A stretch of DNA of 64,000 nt from Bin5 sp965242905 (GCA_965242905.1 CBDETM010000002.1:744001-808000); one strand, 5' to 3'. Shown: positions 1 through 9,520, counted from the stretch's first letter. The notes: a model not told the origin generated them from the letters alone. Translations and numbers: made by a program.

Positions 1-1410
1 ACGCCGAACATTTCTGCCCTGGCGCAGGACTCCTGTGTTTTCGAGCGGGCGTATACGCCCTGTGCGATCTGCTCGCCTGCTCGCGCCAGCCTACTTACCG
101 GCCTCTACCCCCACGGCCACCACATGTTTAACAATTCGACCCCTGGATATTCCTACTGCGAGCATATGCGGCCCGGCGTCAGGATGATTCAGGACTGGAT
201 CGAAGAGGAGAGCGACTACGAGTCGGCCTGGTTTGGGAAGTGGCACGTCGGTCCTGCTCAAGACCTGTTTGACTCCCGCTTCCATCATACTCAAAAGCCT
301 TACGAAGGCGGGCCCGAATTTCTGACCAGTTCTCACTGGCATCCCAGCACACGCATCGCGCCCCTGGTGGAAAGCGTCGGGCGGGGCACGGCAGGTACGC
401 TGGATGTGGGGCTGGAGGGATTCCCCGATGTTGTTGCGGCCCGCTACTCTCAGGAGTTCCTGAACAACCGCGACGGGACGAGGCCCTTTTTCCTAACCTG
501 TTCCTTCCCAGGGCCGCACAGCCCGTGGATGGTCCCAGACGAGTGGGGCATTCGTTACGACGCGGCCGAAATCGAATTGTGGCCCAATCGCTTTGACAGT
601 TTTGAAGGAAAACCGATTAACCAGAGAAAGCTGCGCCTGATGCAGGAGATTCGCGGGAAGGAGCTCTTGCGGTCCGCTGCACGCCCGCTGCCGGAGGGGG
701 ATTCCCGTCAGACTCAGGAGATGAAGGACCGGGCGTTGCAGGAGTTGCTGGCCTGTTGCTTTTCCTACATGGAGCTTATCGACCTGATGGTAGGAGAAGT
801 GGTGGCAACGCTCAAGGACCTGGGTCTGTATGAGGAGACAGCCATCGTCTTCACGGCGGATCATGGCGATATGGCCGGTTCCCATGGCCTTATGAACAAG
901 GGCGCGTACATGTATGACGAGATCTACCGTATACCCCTGCTTGTAAAGTCCCCGGGAACGCCCCAACCCAGGCGCAGCGGCGCGTTTGTGCATTTGATGG
1001 ATGTAACCGCGACCTGTCTGCACTTGATGACGGGGGATAAACAGGAGAGCATGATGGGGCAAGGCCTGCACGGCGAGTCATTGCTTCCCCTCGTGCAGGG
1101 AAAGGATGACTGGGGTCGGGCAATGCACTACGCCGAGTACCACGGCGACTGGTACGGTCACTATTCAGCGCGGATGGTGACGGACGGGCGCTGGAAGCTG
1201 GTGTGGAATCTGACGGACTTGTGCGAGCTGTATGATCTGGAAAACGATCCCCATGAGCTACGCAATTGCTTCTATGATCCTGACTACGAAGATGTGCGCG
1301 CAAGCTACTTCGACTATCTGATGACGGAGGCGCAGCGTACGGACGACGCGCAGTTGCGGCTGCTCCTGCCGCAAGTCGAGATTGCGGCACGGGGAACGGC
1401 CGGCCTCTGA
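1..1410 (+). CDS. Sulfatase, cysteine type (partial, 5' end outside window)
   Basis: This is a type I sulfatase that would hydrolyse sulfate esters. The reading frame is open from base 1, so the gene starts upstream; by alignment with the two paralogues that follow, about 31 N-terminal residues are missing. Visible motifs are the C-S-P-A-R signature at bases 70-84, whose Cys would be matured to formylglycine, the FGKWH segment, and the metal-binding ADHGDMAGSHG segment followed by a lysine (NKG). The C-terminal MVTDGRWKLVWN segment is typical of the family. Compared with its neighbours it carries a longer stretch before the LLACCFSYMELID helix. It is the first of three tandem paralogues in one orientation and was probably cotranscribed with them. 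The substrate cannot be read from sequence; confidence in the family is high. Confidence 0.93.
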   Translation, partial: TPNISALAQDSCVFERAYTPCAICSPARASLLTGLYPHGHHMFNNSTPGYSYCEHMRPGVRMIQDWIEEESDYESAWFGKWHVGPAQDLFDSRFHHTQKPYEGGPEFLTSSHWHPSTRIAPLVESVGRGTAGTLDVGLEGFPDVVAARYSQEFLNNRDGTRPFFLTCSFPGPHSPWMVPDEWGIRYDAAEIELWPNRFDSFEGKPINQRKLRLMQEIRGKELLRSAARPLPEGDSRQTQEMKDRALQELLACCFSYMELIDLMVGEVVATLKDLGLYEETAIVFTADHGDMAGSHGLMNKGAYMYDEIYRIPLLVKSPGTPQPRRSGAFVHLMDVTATCLHLMTGDKQESMMGQGLHGESLLPLVQGKDDWGRAMHYAEYHGDWYGHYSARMVTDGRWKLVWNLTDLCELYDLENDPHELRNCFYDPDYEDVRASYFDYLMTEAQRTDDAQLRLLLPQVEIAARGTAGL

Positions 1411-1503
1411 TCCCAACGAAGGGCAAATTCCAGAACGGCAGTCACTGCTTTATTTGTGCTAGCCTGCGCTCGTTCGACGACGCATACGGAACAGGCAGTT
1501 TGT

Positions 1504-2973
1504 ATGGCCAACGCGAGCAAACCCAACGTCCTGATCATCCTTTGTGACCAGTTGCGGCTCGATCTGTTGACCTGTTACCAGGATACACTGACGCGAACCC
1601 CGAACATCACAAAGCTGGCCATGGATTCCTGTCTATTCGAACGGGCGTATACGCCCTGCGCGATCTGCTCGCCTGCCCGCGCCAGCCTGCTGACCGGCCT
1701 GTACCCCCACGGCCACCATATGTTCAACAACTCGACCCCCCGATATTCCTACTGCCAACACCTGCGGCCGGACGTGACGATGCTTCAGGACTGGGTCGAC
1801 GAGGAAAGCAGCTATGAGTCGGCCTGGTTTGGCAAGTGGCATATTGGCCCGGCTCAGGACCTGTTCGACTCTCGATTCCACCACACGCACGACGAGCCAT
1901 ACGAAGGCGGGCCCGTCTTTCTGGAGACCACGAACTGGAACAACAAGAGGCAGGTCGGCCCCCTTGTTCAAAGTGTGGGGCGCGGCGCCGCGGGCACGCT
2001 GGACGTGGGGATGGAGGGGTTTCCCGATGTAGTCGCGGCCGGCTACACGCAAGCGTTTCTGCGTTCACGCGATGCGACGAGGCCCTTTTTCGCTATTTGT
2101 TCCTTCCCGGGGCCGCACTTTCCCTGGATGGTTCCAGAGGAATGGGGCATTCGCTACGACCCGGCTGACATCGAAATGTGGCCCAATCGTTACGACAGGT
2201 ATGAGGGCAAACCGTTCAATCAAAGGAAAATCCGCCTCTTGAACGAGGCAAATGCTGGTGGTCTTTCTTCTGAGGAGCAGGACCAGGAGCTAAAGGAGAT
2301 GCTGGCCTGTTGCTTCTCCTACATGGAGCTGATCGACGAGATGGTGGGCGAGATCGTGTCAACGCTCAAGGAGCTCGGGCTCTATGAAGATACTGCTATC
2401 ATCTTTACGGCGGACCATGGCGACATGGCCGGGTCACACGGGCTGATGAATAAGGGCGCGTATATGTATGACGAAATCTATCGCATTCCCTTGCTCTTCA
2501 AAGGGCCTGGGGCGGGCGGGGCATCACGCAACTGTTCCTTTGTTCACCTGATGGACGTGACGGCCACGTGTCTGCATCTGATGACGGGTACGGAGCAGGA
2601 CAGTTTGGCGGGCCGGCGCCTTCACGGGCAGTCTCTGCTGCCGCTGGCAGCGGGGGAGGCGGAGTGGCCGCGAAGGATGCATTACGCAGAGTATCACGGC
2701 GACTGGTACGGTCACTACTCGGCTCGTATGGTGACGGACGGGCGCTGGAAGCTGGTCTGGAATTTGACGGACCTGTGCGAATTGTATGATTTGAAGAATG
2801 ATCCCCACGAGTTGGATAACCGCTTCTACGACCCCGGTTTGGAAGCGGTACGTGCCGCCTACTTCGAATATCTGACAGCTGAGGCGCAGCGTACGGGCGA
2901 CGGCCAGCTGGGGTTGCTGGAGCCACAAATCGAAATTGCAGCACAGGGAACAGGGGGCCTCCGAGTCCGATGA
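1504..2973 (+). CDS. Sulfatase, cysteine type (tandem paralogue 2)
   Basis: Type I sulfatase of 489 residues. I chose the ATG at 1504 rather than the in-frame ATG at 1456, because from 1504 the protein (MANASKPNVL) lines up with the third paralogue and has exactly its length. Asp15 with Gln16 starts the metal site, C55-S-P-A-R59 is the formylglycine signature, a KWH motif follows near residue 111, and an ADHGDMAGSHG motif lies near residues 303-313. There is no signal peptide, so it is predicted to be cytoplasmic, which is unusual for sulfatases acting on polymers and suggests an imported substrate. It sits 93 bases behind copy 1 and 84 bases ahead of copy 3. A true formylglycine-generating enzyme must exist elsewhere in the genome. 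Confidence 0.94.
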   Translation: MANASKPNVLIILCDQLRLDLLTCYQDTLTRTPNITKLAMDSCLFERAYTPCAICSPARASLLTGLYPHGHHMFNNSTPRYSYCQHLRPDVTMLQDWVDEESSYESAWFGKWHIGPAQDLFDSRFHHTHDEPYEGGPVFLETTNWNNKRQVGPLVQSVGRGAAGTLDVGMEGFPDVVAAGYTQAFLRSRDATRPFFAICSFPGPHFPWMVPEEWGIRYDPADIEMWPNRYDRYEGKPFNQRKIRLLNEANAGGLSSEEQDQELKEMLACCFSYMELIDEMVGEIVSTLKELGLYEDTAIIFTADHGDMAGSHGLMNKGAYMYDEIYRIPLLFKGPGAGGASRNCSFVHLMDVTATCLHLMTGTEQDSLAGRRLHGQSLLPLAAGEAEWPRRMHYAEYHGDWYGHYSARMVTDGRWKLVWNLTDLCELYDLKNDPHELDNRFYDPGLEAVRAAYFEYLTAEAQRTGDGQLGLLEPQIEIAAQGTGGLRVR

Positions 2974-3057
2974 CGGGCAGGTTCCAACGCGGGCGTCACT
3001 GATTCATTGGTGCTCGCCGGTGCTCACTCGACGATGAATGCGTGAAAGGCAAAACGT

Positions 3058-4527
3058 ATGGCCGACCAGAGCAAACCCAACGTCCTGATTTTCCTATGTG
3101 ACCAGCTGCGGATTGATCTGTTGACCTGTTACCAGGAGACTCTGGTGCGGACTCCTAACATCACCGCCCTGGCCAACGACTCCTGCCTCTTTGAACGGGC
3201 CTATACTCCTCTGGCTCTGTGCTCGCCGGCGCGCGCCAGCCTGCTCACCGGCCTCTATCCACACGGCCACCACATGTTCAACAACTCGACCCAGTATTAT
3301 TCCTACTGCGAACACCTGCGGCCGGACATGACGATGCTGCAGGACTGGGTCGACGACGGGAGCGAGTATGAGTCGGCCTGGTTTGGGAAGTGGCACATAG
3401 GGCCGGCGCAGGATCTGTTCGATTCTCGTTTTCACCACACGCACGACGAGCCGCACAAAGGCGGCCACGTTTTTCTGGACAGTTCGCACTGGCACCCGAA
3501 CACGAGGATCGCCCCGCTTGTTCAGAGCGTGGGGCGCGGCACCGCGGGTACGTTGGACGTGGGAATGGAGGGATTTCCTGATGTTGTTGCGGCGCGATAC
3601 ACGCAGGCGTTTCTGCAGACGCGCGACAGGAGCAAGCCGTTTTTCGCTACCTGTTCCTTTCCAGGCCCGCACTTTCCCTGGATGGTTCCGGAGGAATGGG
3701 GTATTCGCTACGACCCGGCTGACATCGAAATGTGGCCCAATCGGTATGACACGTATGAGGGAAAACCGATTAACCAGAGAAAGATCCGCCTTTTGAACGA
3801 GGCGAATGCCGGTGGTCTTTCTGCTGAGGAACAGGACCAGGAGCTGAAGGAGTTGCTGGCCTGCTGCTTCTCTTACATAGAACTGATCGACACGATGGTG
3901 GGCGAGGTTGTGTCAACCCTCAAGGAGCTCGGACTCTATGAAGATACCGCTATCATCTTCACCGCGGATCATGGCGATATGGCAGGGTCCCATGGACTGA
4001 TGAACAAGGGCGCCTATATGTATGACGAAATCTATCGCATCCCTATGCTTGTCAAGAGGCCCGGGCCGGGAAGCGCATCTCGCAACAATTCCTTTGTGCA
4101 CCTGATGGACGTGACGGCCACATGTCTGCATATGATGACGGGTATGGAGCAGGACAGTTTGTCCGGCCGGAGCCTTCACGGGCAGTCTCTTCTGCCACTG
4201 ATTGCGGGGGAGGCGGAGTGGCCGCGTGGAATGCATTACGCGCAGTATCACGGGGACCCGTGGGGTCACTACTCTTCGCGTATGGTTACTGACGGGCGCT
4301 GGAAGTTGGTCTGGAATCTTACCGATCTATGTGAACTCTACGATCTGGAAAACGATCCTCACGAGTTGAATAACCGCTTCTACGATCCCGTTTGTGGTGA
4401 GGTGCGCACTGCATGCTTCGAATACCTCCTAGCGGAGGCGAAGCGTACCGGCGACGCCCATGTCTTCTTGCTGAAGCCGGAACATGAAATGGCCATTCAA
4501 GGGATCCCTGTCCCTGGAAGCTCTTGA
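3058..4527 (+). CDS. Sulfatase, cysteine type (tandem paralogue 3)
   Basis: Type I sulfatase of 489 residues, the same length as copy 2 and closely similar throughout. Cys55 of the C-S-P-A-R signature, Lys111/His113 of FGKWH, Asp304/His305 of ADHGD and Lys317 of the NKG segment are all visible, so it looks catalytically complete once Cys55 is converted to formylglycine. The residues just before the signature (TPLAL) and the MHYAQYHGDPWGHY segment differ from the other two copies (TPCAI; MHYAEYHGDWYGHY). This may reflect a different sulfated substrate. There is no signal peptide. The next gene, an LLM-class oxidoreductase, begins 96 bases downstream on the same strand. Confidence 0.94.
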   Translation: MADQSKPNVLIFLCDQLRIDLLTCYQETLVRTPNITALANDSCLFERAYTPLALCSPARASLLTGLYPHGHHMFNNSTQYYSYCEHLRPDMTMLQDWVDDGSEYESAWFGKWHIGPAQDLFDSRFHHTHDEPHKGGHVFLDSSHWHPNTRIAPLVQSVGRGTAGTLDVGMEGFPDVVAARYTQAFLQTRDRSKPFFATCSFPGPHFPWMVPEEWGIRYDPADIEMWPNRYDTYEGKPINQRKIRLLNEANAGGLSAEEQDQELKELLACCFSYIELIDTMVGEVVSTLKELGLYEDTAIIFTADHGDMAGSHGLMNKGAYMYDEIYRIPMLVKRPGPGSASRNNSFVHLMDVTATCLHMMTGMEQDSLSGRSLHGQSLLPLIAGEAEWPRGMHYAQYHGDPWGHYSSRMVTDGRWKLVWNLTDLCELYDLENDPHELNNRFYDPVCGEVRTACFEYLLAEAKRTGDAHVFLLKPEHEMAIQGIPVPGSS

Positions 4528-4623
4528 CGGGCCAGCATCTCCCTTGCAGGCACGGCGCCGCTGAACCCATCCCAAATTGTCCAGAGATTTGAAGAGAACC
4601 AGAAGACAAAGAGGAGGTCAACG

Positions 4624-5493
4624 ATGAAATTTGGTGTCTTTCTTCCCAGCCATGGACCGGCGAAGTCGCCTGAGGCGGTCCATCAGGTGGCGCGGGCGGC
4701 TGAGCAGGCCGGTTACGATTCGCTGTGGGCGGCAGATCATGTGCTAGTGCATCAGCGGTTCAGCGATTTCTGTATGATCGAGACGTTTGTCACGTTGGGA
4801 TACGTGGCGGCTATCACCGAGACGATCACACTGGGCACGACCGTACTGGTGCTGCCTCAGCGCGATCCGATCCTGGCGGCCAAGCAGGCGGCGGCGGTTG
4901 ACCAGTACTCTGACGGGCGCCTGATTCTAGGGCTCGGCGTGGGGTGGATGGATGACGAATATCGCTATTTGCGCACTGACTTCAGTAAGCGCGGGCGCAT
5001 GATGGACGAGTGGATGGACGTGATGCGGGTCCTGTGGAGCGAGGATGAGCCTTCATTCCAAGGTGAGTGGATCAACTTCGAGGAAAGTGCGTTCGAGCCG
5101 AAGCCGGCGCAGGAAGGCGGGCCGCCGTTCACGATTGGCGGGCTGAGCGATGCGGCTATCCGACGTGCGGCGACGAAGGCGATAGGCTGGCATCCGATAC
5201 AGATCTCGCCGGAGGAGGTCGCTGCGGGTATCGCCAAGATGCGCGCCTGGGCGAACGGTGAGCCGCGTACGGTTGTTTTCCATGCCCGTACTGAACTGGG
5301 TGATCAGGCGGACCCGGAGGTCTCGTTGATCAGAGGGTCAATGTCCGAAGTCAATGACCTCATCGGGCGCTATGCCGAGGTAGGGGTCGAGCATATGCTG
5401 TTCGACTTCAACACGACGCCTACTGCCGACGGCATTCAGGATCAGATGGAGAGGATCGCGTCTGACGTATTCCCGGTCCATCAGACGGCATGA
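4624..5493 (+). CDS. LLM-class flavin/F420-dependent oxidoreductase
   Basis: Luciferase-like monooxygenase-fold protein of 289 residues, full length for the family. The N-terminal MKFGVFLPS strand, the AAEQAGYDSLWAADHV segment, the LGTTVLVLPQRDP segment and the GRLILGLGVGW segment are hallmarks of the group that uses F420 or FMN. A good ribosome-binding site (AGGAGG, 4612-4617) precedes the ATG. It follows the sulfatases in the same direction and converges on the minus-strand gene that ends 30 bases away. The reaction is a flavin-type redox step on an unknown substrate; F420 use is known for many relatives but cannot be proved here. Confidence 0.88.
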   Translation: MKFGVFLPSHGPAKSPEAVHQVARAAEQAGYDSLWAADHVLVHQRFSDFCMIETFVTLGYVAAITETITLGTTVLVLPQRDPILAAKQAAAVDQYSDGRLILGLGVGWMDDEYRYLRTDFSKRGRMMDEWMDVMRVLWSEDEPSFQGEWINFEESAFEPKPAQEGGPPFTIGGLSDAAIRRAATKAIGWHPIQISPEEVAAGIAKMRAWANGEPRTVVFHARTELGDQADPEVSLIRGSMSEVNDLIGRYAEVGVEHMLFDFNTTPTADGIQDQMERIASDVFPVHQTA

Positions 5494-5522
5494 GTGTCAG
5501 GGAACTGCGGGGCGCCTACTGC

Positions 5523-6581
5523 TTACAAGGAGTCGACTTCCTCGATCTCTGCCCAGCCGCCGCTGTCCTTTGACGCCTCGGCTGCCATCCCTATCATGTG
5601 AAGTTGGGCGACGGACTTTGCGTCCGCCGGCAACGGCGCGGTCCCGAGCGCTTCTCTAAGAGCATCGAGGCTGCTGGATTGGGAGCCGGTTTCGGCCAGG
5701 GGCTCACCGGCGACTGCGTCGAGAAATAAGGCGACGCATTCGTTCATGCCGGGCCAGCCGGCGCGCGGCTCGGATTCTGCAACCTTTTGGGCGGACCAGT
5801 CCGACTGGCTGCGCGTGCGCTGGCGCAGTTCGCCGGAGAAGATGTCCACTACCAGGTCGCCCTCATCACCGTTTACTTCGATGGTTGTCTCAAGGTCGAT
5901 GACCGCTCCGAGATTGACTTGAACCGTGCCCCAGGCGCCTTTGTAGTCGAAGTGGCCCTGGCATTGTCGTTGTGCGCGGCCGGGCAGGCCGTCGCCTTCG
6001 AGGACGAGTACGCGAGTGGGTGTTGCGCCGAGAATACGGTTGAGAGCATCCACGTACCATGGGGCGAGATGGTTGATCGTGCTCAGATCGGATGTGGGGT
6101 CCGCGCCCCAGTTTGACTGCAAACGGATGCGGGCCGTGCGAGGCTGGCCGACGTCGCCGTTACGTACTCGTCGGGCCGCCTCGATGAAGGCGGGAATGAA
6201 GCCGATTTCAAGGTCGGCGTGGGTTACCTGGGGGGCGTGCAGCAGCTTCGTGACCATTGGGGGAATTCGCTGGCGCCGGTTGGAGAGGGGTGGTTCATAA
6301 AAGATCGGTACGCCGGCGTCGAGCGCCGCGGTCAGCGCTTCCTCGTGGGCGGTGTCGGAGACGGCGATGAAGGCGGCGTCAACAGGCGGGCCAGCCAACA
6401 GATCGGCGGCATTTGAGAATACGGAGACATCCGGGCCGAGTTCGGAGGCGATGCGCTGCTGCGTGGTTGTGCTCGGCGCGGCTGCGGAGATGATTTGGGC
6501 GCGGCCGTCGCGTTGCAGTGCGGGCAGGTAGGCCATGCGGGTCCAGCTGCCGTAGCCGATGAGTCCGACGCGAAAATCCAT
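5523..6581 (-). CDS. Gfo/Idh/MocA-like protein with altered EKP motif
   Basis: Protein of 352 residues with an N-terminal Rossmann segment (RVGLIGYGSW, Gly9/Gly11) and the two-domain layout of Gfo/Idh/MocA oxidoreductases, which oxidise or reduce sugars and cyclitols with NAD(P). The family's catalytic E-K-P motif is E96-P97-P98 here (FYEPPLS), so the conserved lysine is missing. It may therefore be a non-dehydrogenase member, such as a lyase or isomerase relative, or an inactive one. It converges with the LLM gene, and an upstream nuclease-like gene on the same strand ends 33 bases before it. The two other Gfo/Idh/MocA genes in the window, at 17-19 kb, keep the lysine. Confidence 0.82.
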   Translation of the reverse strand: MDFRVGLIGYGSWTRMAYLPALQRDGRAQIISAAAPSTTTQQRIASELGPDVSVFSNAADLLAGPPVDAAFIAVSDTAHEEALTAALDAGVPIFYEPPLSNRRQRIPPMVTKLLHAPQVTHADLEIGFIPAFIEAARRVRNGDVGQPRTARIRLQSNWGADPTSDLSTINHLAPWYVDALNRILGATPTRVLVLEGDGLPGRAQRQCQGHFDYKGAWGTVQVNLGAVIDLETTIEVNGDEGDLVVDIFSGELRQRTRSQSDWSAQKVAESEPRAGWPGMNECVALFLDAVAGEPLAETGSQSSSLDALREALGTAPLPADAKSVAQLHMIGMAAEASKDSGGWAEIEEVDSL

Positions 6582-6614
6582 TGCAATTCCCTTAGTGCGT
6601 TCCCACTTTCAATT

Positions 6615-7337
6615 TCAGAACAACGGGTCAGGCCAGCGGACGAAGGCAAGTGCGCCCGCGAGCCGGGTGAAGTCCGCCTCGGTCAGGTCGTCCCGGTAGG
6701 GGAGCGCTTTCTGAATCGCCTCCGGCTGGCCGGCATAGCGACTGACGATCTTTTCGGCATTGATCTGGGCTTCGCCGTACTGCAGGACGAGGAGACAGAA
6801 GCATTCATAGCCTTCCTGGCGGGCGTACCAGGAGCCGACGTCGATCAGGCGAATTACCTGGTCGCGCTTGCGGTCAAAGTTTGTAAACTCGCTTACGCCT
6901 GAATGACACTTGGCTTCAACCAATATGACAGCGCTGTTCCCCAGCGTGATCAATAGATCCGGTTCCGAGTCGCCCTCCACCGTCTGCCGGCTGGGAGGCG
7001 GAGGTAGCTTTGGCCAGAACTCCAGCCTTGCCGCCTTAATGTCCTTAAAGACCTGGGGAGGCACTGAGCCAAAGAATGACTGCCGAATGAGCTGAGTCAG
7101 TATGCGTGTCCTCTGCGGCTCGTCGTTGAGCAGCGGACTGAAATAGTGCCAGGTGCGGGCATCTTCGGAGTTCTCGCTGAGGACTTTGGGCAGTCCTTCG
7201 GCGATTGACGGCGGGAACTTCTCGGTCAATTTGCCCTGAAGCGCCGGGTGCGCGGTATCGGTCTGTTTCAGTAAAGGATGATCTTCCGGCCGTCTCCAGA
7301 CCCTGACTCTGGAGGAGCTGACGACGAACTCGCTCAA
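6615..7337 (-). CDS. PD-(D/E)XK nuclease-like protein
   Basis: Protein of 240 residues that I cannot assign to a named family. It starts at a TTG preceded by AGGCAGGA on the minus strand. The core shows E125-P126-D127, a hydrophobic strand, then E141-A-K143 (ILVEAK). This is the PD-(D/E)XK arrangement of many restriction-like nucleases, and a basic stretch follows. The N-terminal half (SFFGSVPPQVFKDI) has no motif I recognise. It lies between metabolic genes, divergent from the FAD oxidoreductase, with no methylase, helicase or toxin partner nearby. A solitary DNA-processing or defence role is possible but is inference only. Confidence 0.6.
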   Translation of the reverse strand: MSEFVVSSSRVRVWRRPEDHPLLKQTDTAHPALQGKLTEKFPPSIAEGLPKVLSENSEDARTWHYFSPLLNDEPQRTRILTQLIRQSFFGSVPPQVFKDIKAARLEFWPKLPPPPSRQTVEGDSEPDLLITLGNSAVILVEAKCHSGVSEFTNFDRKRDQVIRLIDVGSWYARQEGYECFCLLVLQYGEAQINAEKIVSRYAGQPEAIQKALPYRDDLTEADFTRLAGALAFVRWPDPLF

Positions 7338-7604
7338 TTTCCTGCCTTTCTTGCTTTTCCGAAAAAGGTTACAGGTTTCCGGTCGGTTTGCGAGCAGAAC
7401 AGGCTCTCTTTATTGTACGGATACCGTGAGTTCCTGACAATTCCTGGACGGTCACACTTACAGTGGCAAAGTTCAGTAGGTGGCCAGGACGGTCGGAGAA
7501 AGCTCGGTTGGCAGGAGGGTCAAGGCGTGATACTCTGTGGCGCAGTTTGAGGCGCGGTACTGCCCACTGAATCCATTTCACAAGAGAAAGTCAGAATTGA
7601 AATC

Positions 7605-8813
7605 ATGCCCAGATTCATCGTTATCGGCGGCGGCGCGATTGGCCTGAACACCGCTTACCAGTTGGCGCGCATGCAAGTTGGCAAGGTGACGCTGTTGGAG
7701 AAGGGTCAGGTTGGCGACGGCTCCAGCAGCCGCGCAGGGGGCATCATCACAGGGCTGCTATGGTCGGAGACGGGCGTTCTGGCGCGCATGATCAGCCTGC
7801 GCATATACCAGGAGTTGAGCACGGATCTGGAACGGTACGGCTACCGTTTCCAGGACGTCGGCTGTTTGAATTTATTTGACCCGGCATCGTGGCCAGAGCG
7901 GGAGGAGCTGCTCCCCCTATATGATCGTCTCGGCTTTGGCTACGAGATCCTCGACGCGGCGCAGATGCGGCGCCGCTGGCCAGATCTGACGCCCGAGGCC
8001 GACGTGATCGGGCTCCACGACGCTCTGGGTGGGTATAGTGAACCGCATGAATTCGTGCCGGGGCTGGCCAGGCGCTGCCGCGATCTTGGTGTCGAGATTC
8101 GAGAGAATGCGCGCGTCGACGGTTTGCAGATCGACAATGGGCGCGTGGTCGGTGTGCAGACGGGGCTGGGTGTGTTGGAGGCGGATGTGGTGATCTGTAC
8201 GGTCCATGCCTGGACTGCAGCGTTCATGGCGGGCTGCGGTGTGCGGCTGCCTATCAAGTCCTTTGTGCACCAGCGGTACGTTTCTTCGAAGCTGCCAGAA
8301 CGGGCATCGATTCCGGCAATCAACGCAAACCCGTACGGAGGCTATATCCGGCCGGCGCGCCTGGGTACAACCGACTTCCGCATTCTGGCGGGAGGGGAGA
8401 CCGAAGACAGGGAGGAGGAGCGCGTCGACGGTCCTGCATTCCATATGGCGGGGCTTTCGGCTCCGAGGAATCTGCGGAGTCAGCTTTCTGAGAATCTGAC
8501 GCCCCTTGTGCCAAAACTGGCCGCGACCCGCTGGGAGACTGAGCAAGTCGGGTTGATATCCTTCTCTCTGGACAGTGAGCCTGTTTTGGGGCATCTGCCT
8601 GAATTGCCTGGGCTGGTGGTGGGGGCCGCCTTTCATTCCGGTGGGTTTGCCTACAGCCCGGTGGCAGGGTTGCTGCTGGCAGAGTTAGCGGCCGGTGATT
8701 CTCCGAGTGTCGACATCTCCTCTTTCTCGCCGGGTCGATTCACCAAAGAGGAAACGGACGACTACCTAGCGACGACCGTAGTGCAGGCCGAAGCGTTTCG
8801 GCGCCGCCACTGA
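7605..8813 (+). CDS. FAD-dependent oxidoreductase (DAO family)
   Basis: Protein of 402 residues with an N-terminal dinucleotide-binding fold (FIVIGGGAIG, Gly8-Gly13, with Glu32 at the end of the second strand). The late segment with GLVVGAAFHSGGFAYSPVAG is typical of glycine/D-amino-acid/sarcosine oxidase-like flavoproteins. Such enzymes oxidise amines or amino acids with FAD; the substrate here is unknown. No signal peptide is present. The gene stands alone, with a 267-base divergent region upstream and about 700 bases of non-coding DNA downstream. In context it could deaminate products of the amide- and amino-sugar-active enzymes encoded further on. Confidence 0.86.
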   Translation: MPRFIVIGGGAIGLNTAYQLARMQVGKVTLLEKGQVGDGSSSRAGGIITGLLWSETGVLARMISLRIYQELSTDLERYGYRFQDVGCLNLFDPASWPEREELLPLYDRLGFGYEILDAAQMRRRWPDLTPEADVIGLHDALGGYSEPHEFVPGLARRCRDLGVEIRENARVDGLQIDNGRVVGVQTGLGVLEADVVICTVHAWTAAFMAGCGVRLPIKSFVHQRYVSSKLPERASIPAINANPYGGYIRPARLGTTDFRILAGGETEDREEERVDGPAFHMAGLSAPRNLRSQLSENLTPLVPKLAATRWETEQVGLISFSLDSEPVLGHLPELPGLVVGAAFHSGGFAYSPVAGLLLAELAAGDSPSVDISSFSPGRFTKEETDDYLATTVVQAEAFRRRH

Positions 8814-9030
8814 ATTGGCAGCGCGCCTCAGCTGGGGTACATCCCAGACTTGGCTTGGGAACAGTCTGGCGGGAATTCGTGGGGGCGGCGGCTGGCGTTG
8901 CTCACCGGATTTTGGAGGGATGCAGGGTAGGCACAGGGCAGGCACCTATGGTGATTTGATGGGACTGGCGAGACGTGGTCTGGCTAGACACGTTCGATTG
9001 GGCACCCGTCACCAATGGCGACACCCGGTT

Positions 9031-9115
9031 CGATGAGGCGTGTTGTAGGAGAGGGGGCGTTGCGGGGGCGGAGCCCCCGCACAAGGGAGGGCCGAATAGG
9101 CCCGACCGCCCAAAA
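9031..9115 (+). repeat. Dispersed two-hairpin repeat R1, copy 1
   Basis: The core holds a perfect palindromic stem, GCGGGGGCGGAGCCCCCGC (9062-9080), and a second stem, GGGCC-GAATA-GGCCC (9089-9103). Near-identical copies lie at about 49501-49582 and 63218-63304, all in the same orientation. Confidence 0.9.
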
Positions 9116-9263
9116 CTGCAGGAGTTAGGGTCTGGGGGCCAGGGGTTAGAGACCGCGTTGTCCTTGCCTCAGAGTTGATCGCGGCGTGGCAATGGTTGGT
9201 CTGCCGCCAAAAGTATACGGGAGTTCGCCCCCATTTTGGGATGTACCCCGCGGCTTCTCTACT

Positions 9264-9292
9264 TTGACAAAACGGCAACGATTTGGCATAGT
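9264..9292 (+). promoter_or_regulatory. Candidate sigma-70 promoter for importer I
   Basis: TTGACA (9264-9269), a 17-base spacer and CATAGT (9287-9292), which matches four of six -10 positions. It lies about 230 bases upstream of the first binding-protein gene. This rests on pattern only. Confidence 0.4.
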
Positions 9293-9520
9293 TGCGGCGT
9301 CCGCACGGGCCGCCGACAATGGCAGGCGCGTCGCCGCGCGAACCTTCACAGGCTATCACCCGTTGCCGGAACTGACAATCGCATTTGAGCCCATTCTCAT
9401 GGGAAGGCGAGAGTCGGAATGACAGTCGGCTTGCACAAGCCAGTTCTGTCCAGTCCACCGTCGCCCCCTGTGGGGGTGAACTCAACCAAAGCTCCATCAA
9501 CTTCATAAGGGGAAACACAC

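Larger units (their letters stand above)
8814..9520. other. Long intergenic region with a hairpin repeat and candidate promoter
   Basis: About 700 bases without a convincing gene; the short open frames on both strands look like chance. It contains one copy of the two-hairpin dispersed repeat (9031-9115) and a candidate sigma-70 promoter (9264-9292) leading into importer I. I see nothing else recognisable. Confidence 0.7.

Noticed and set aside
8902..9178. Small open frames over R1 copy 1 that recur at the other R1 copies
   Set aside because: The shared peptides come from the repeat itself, and the frames lack ribosome-binding sites.
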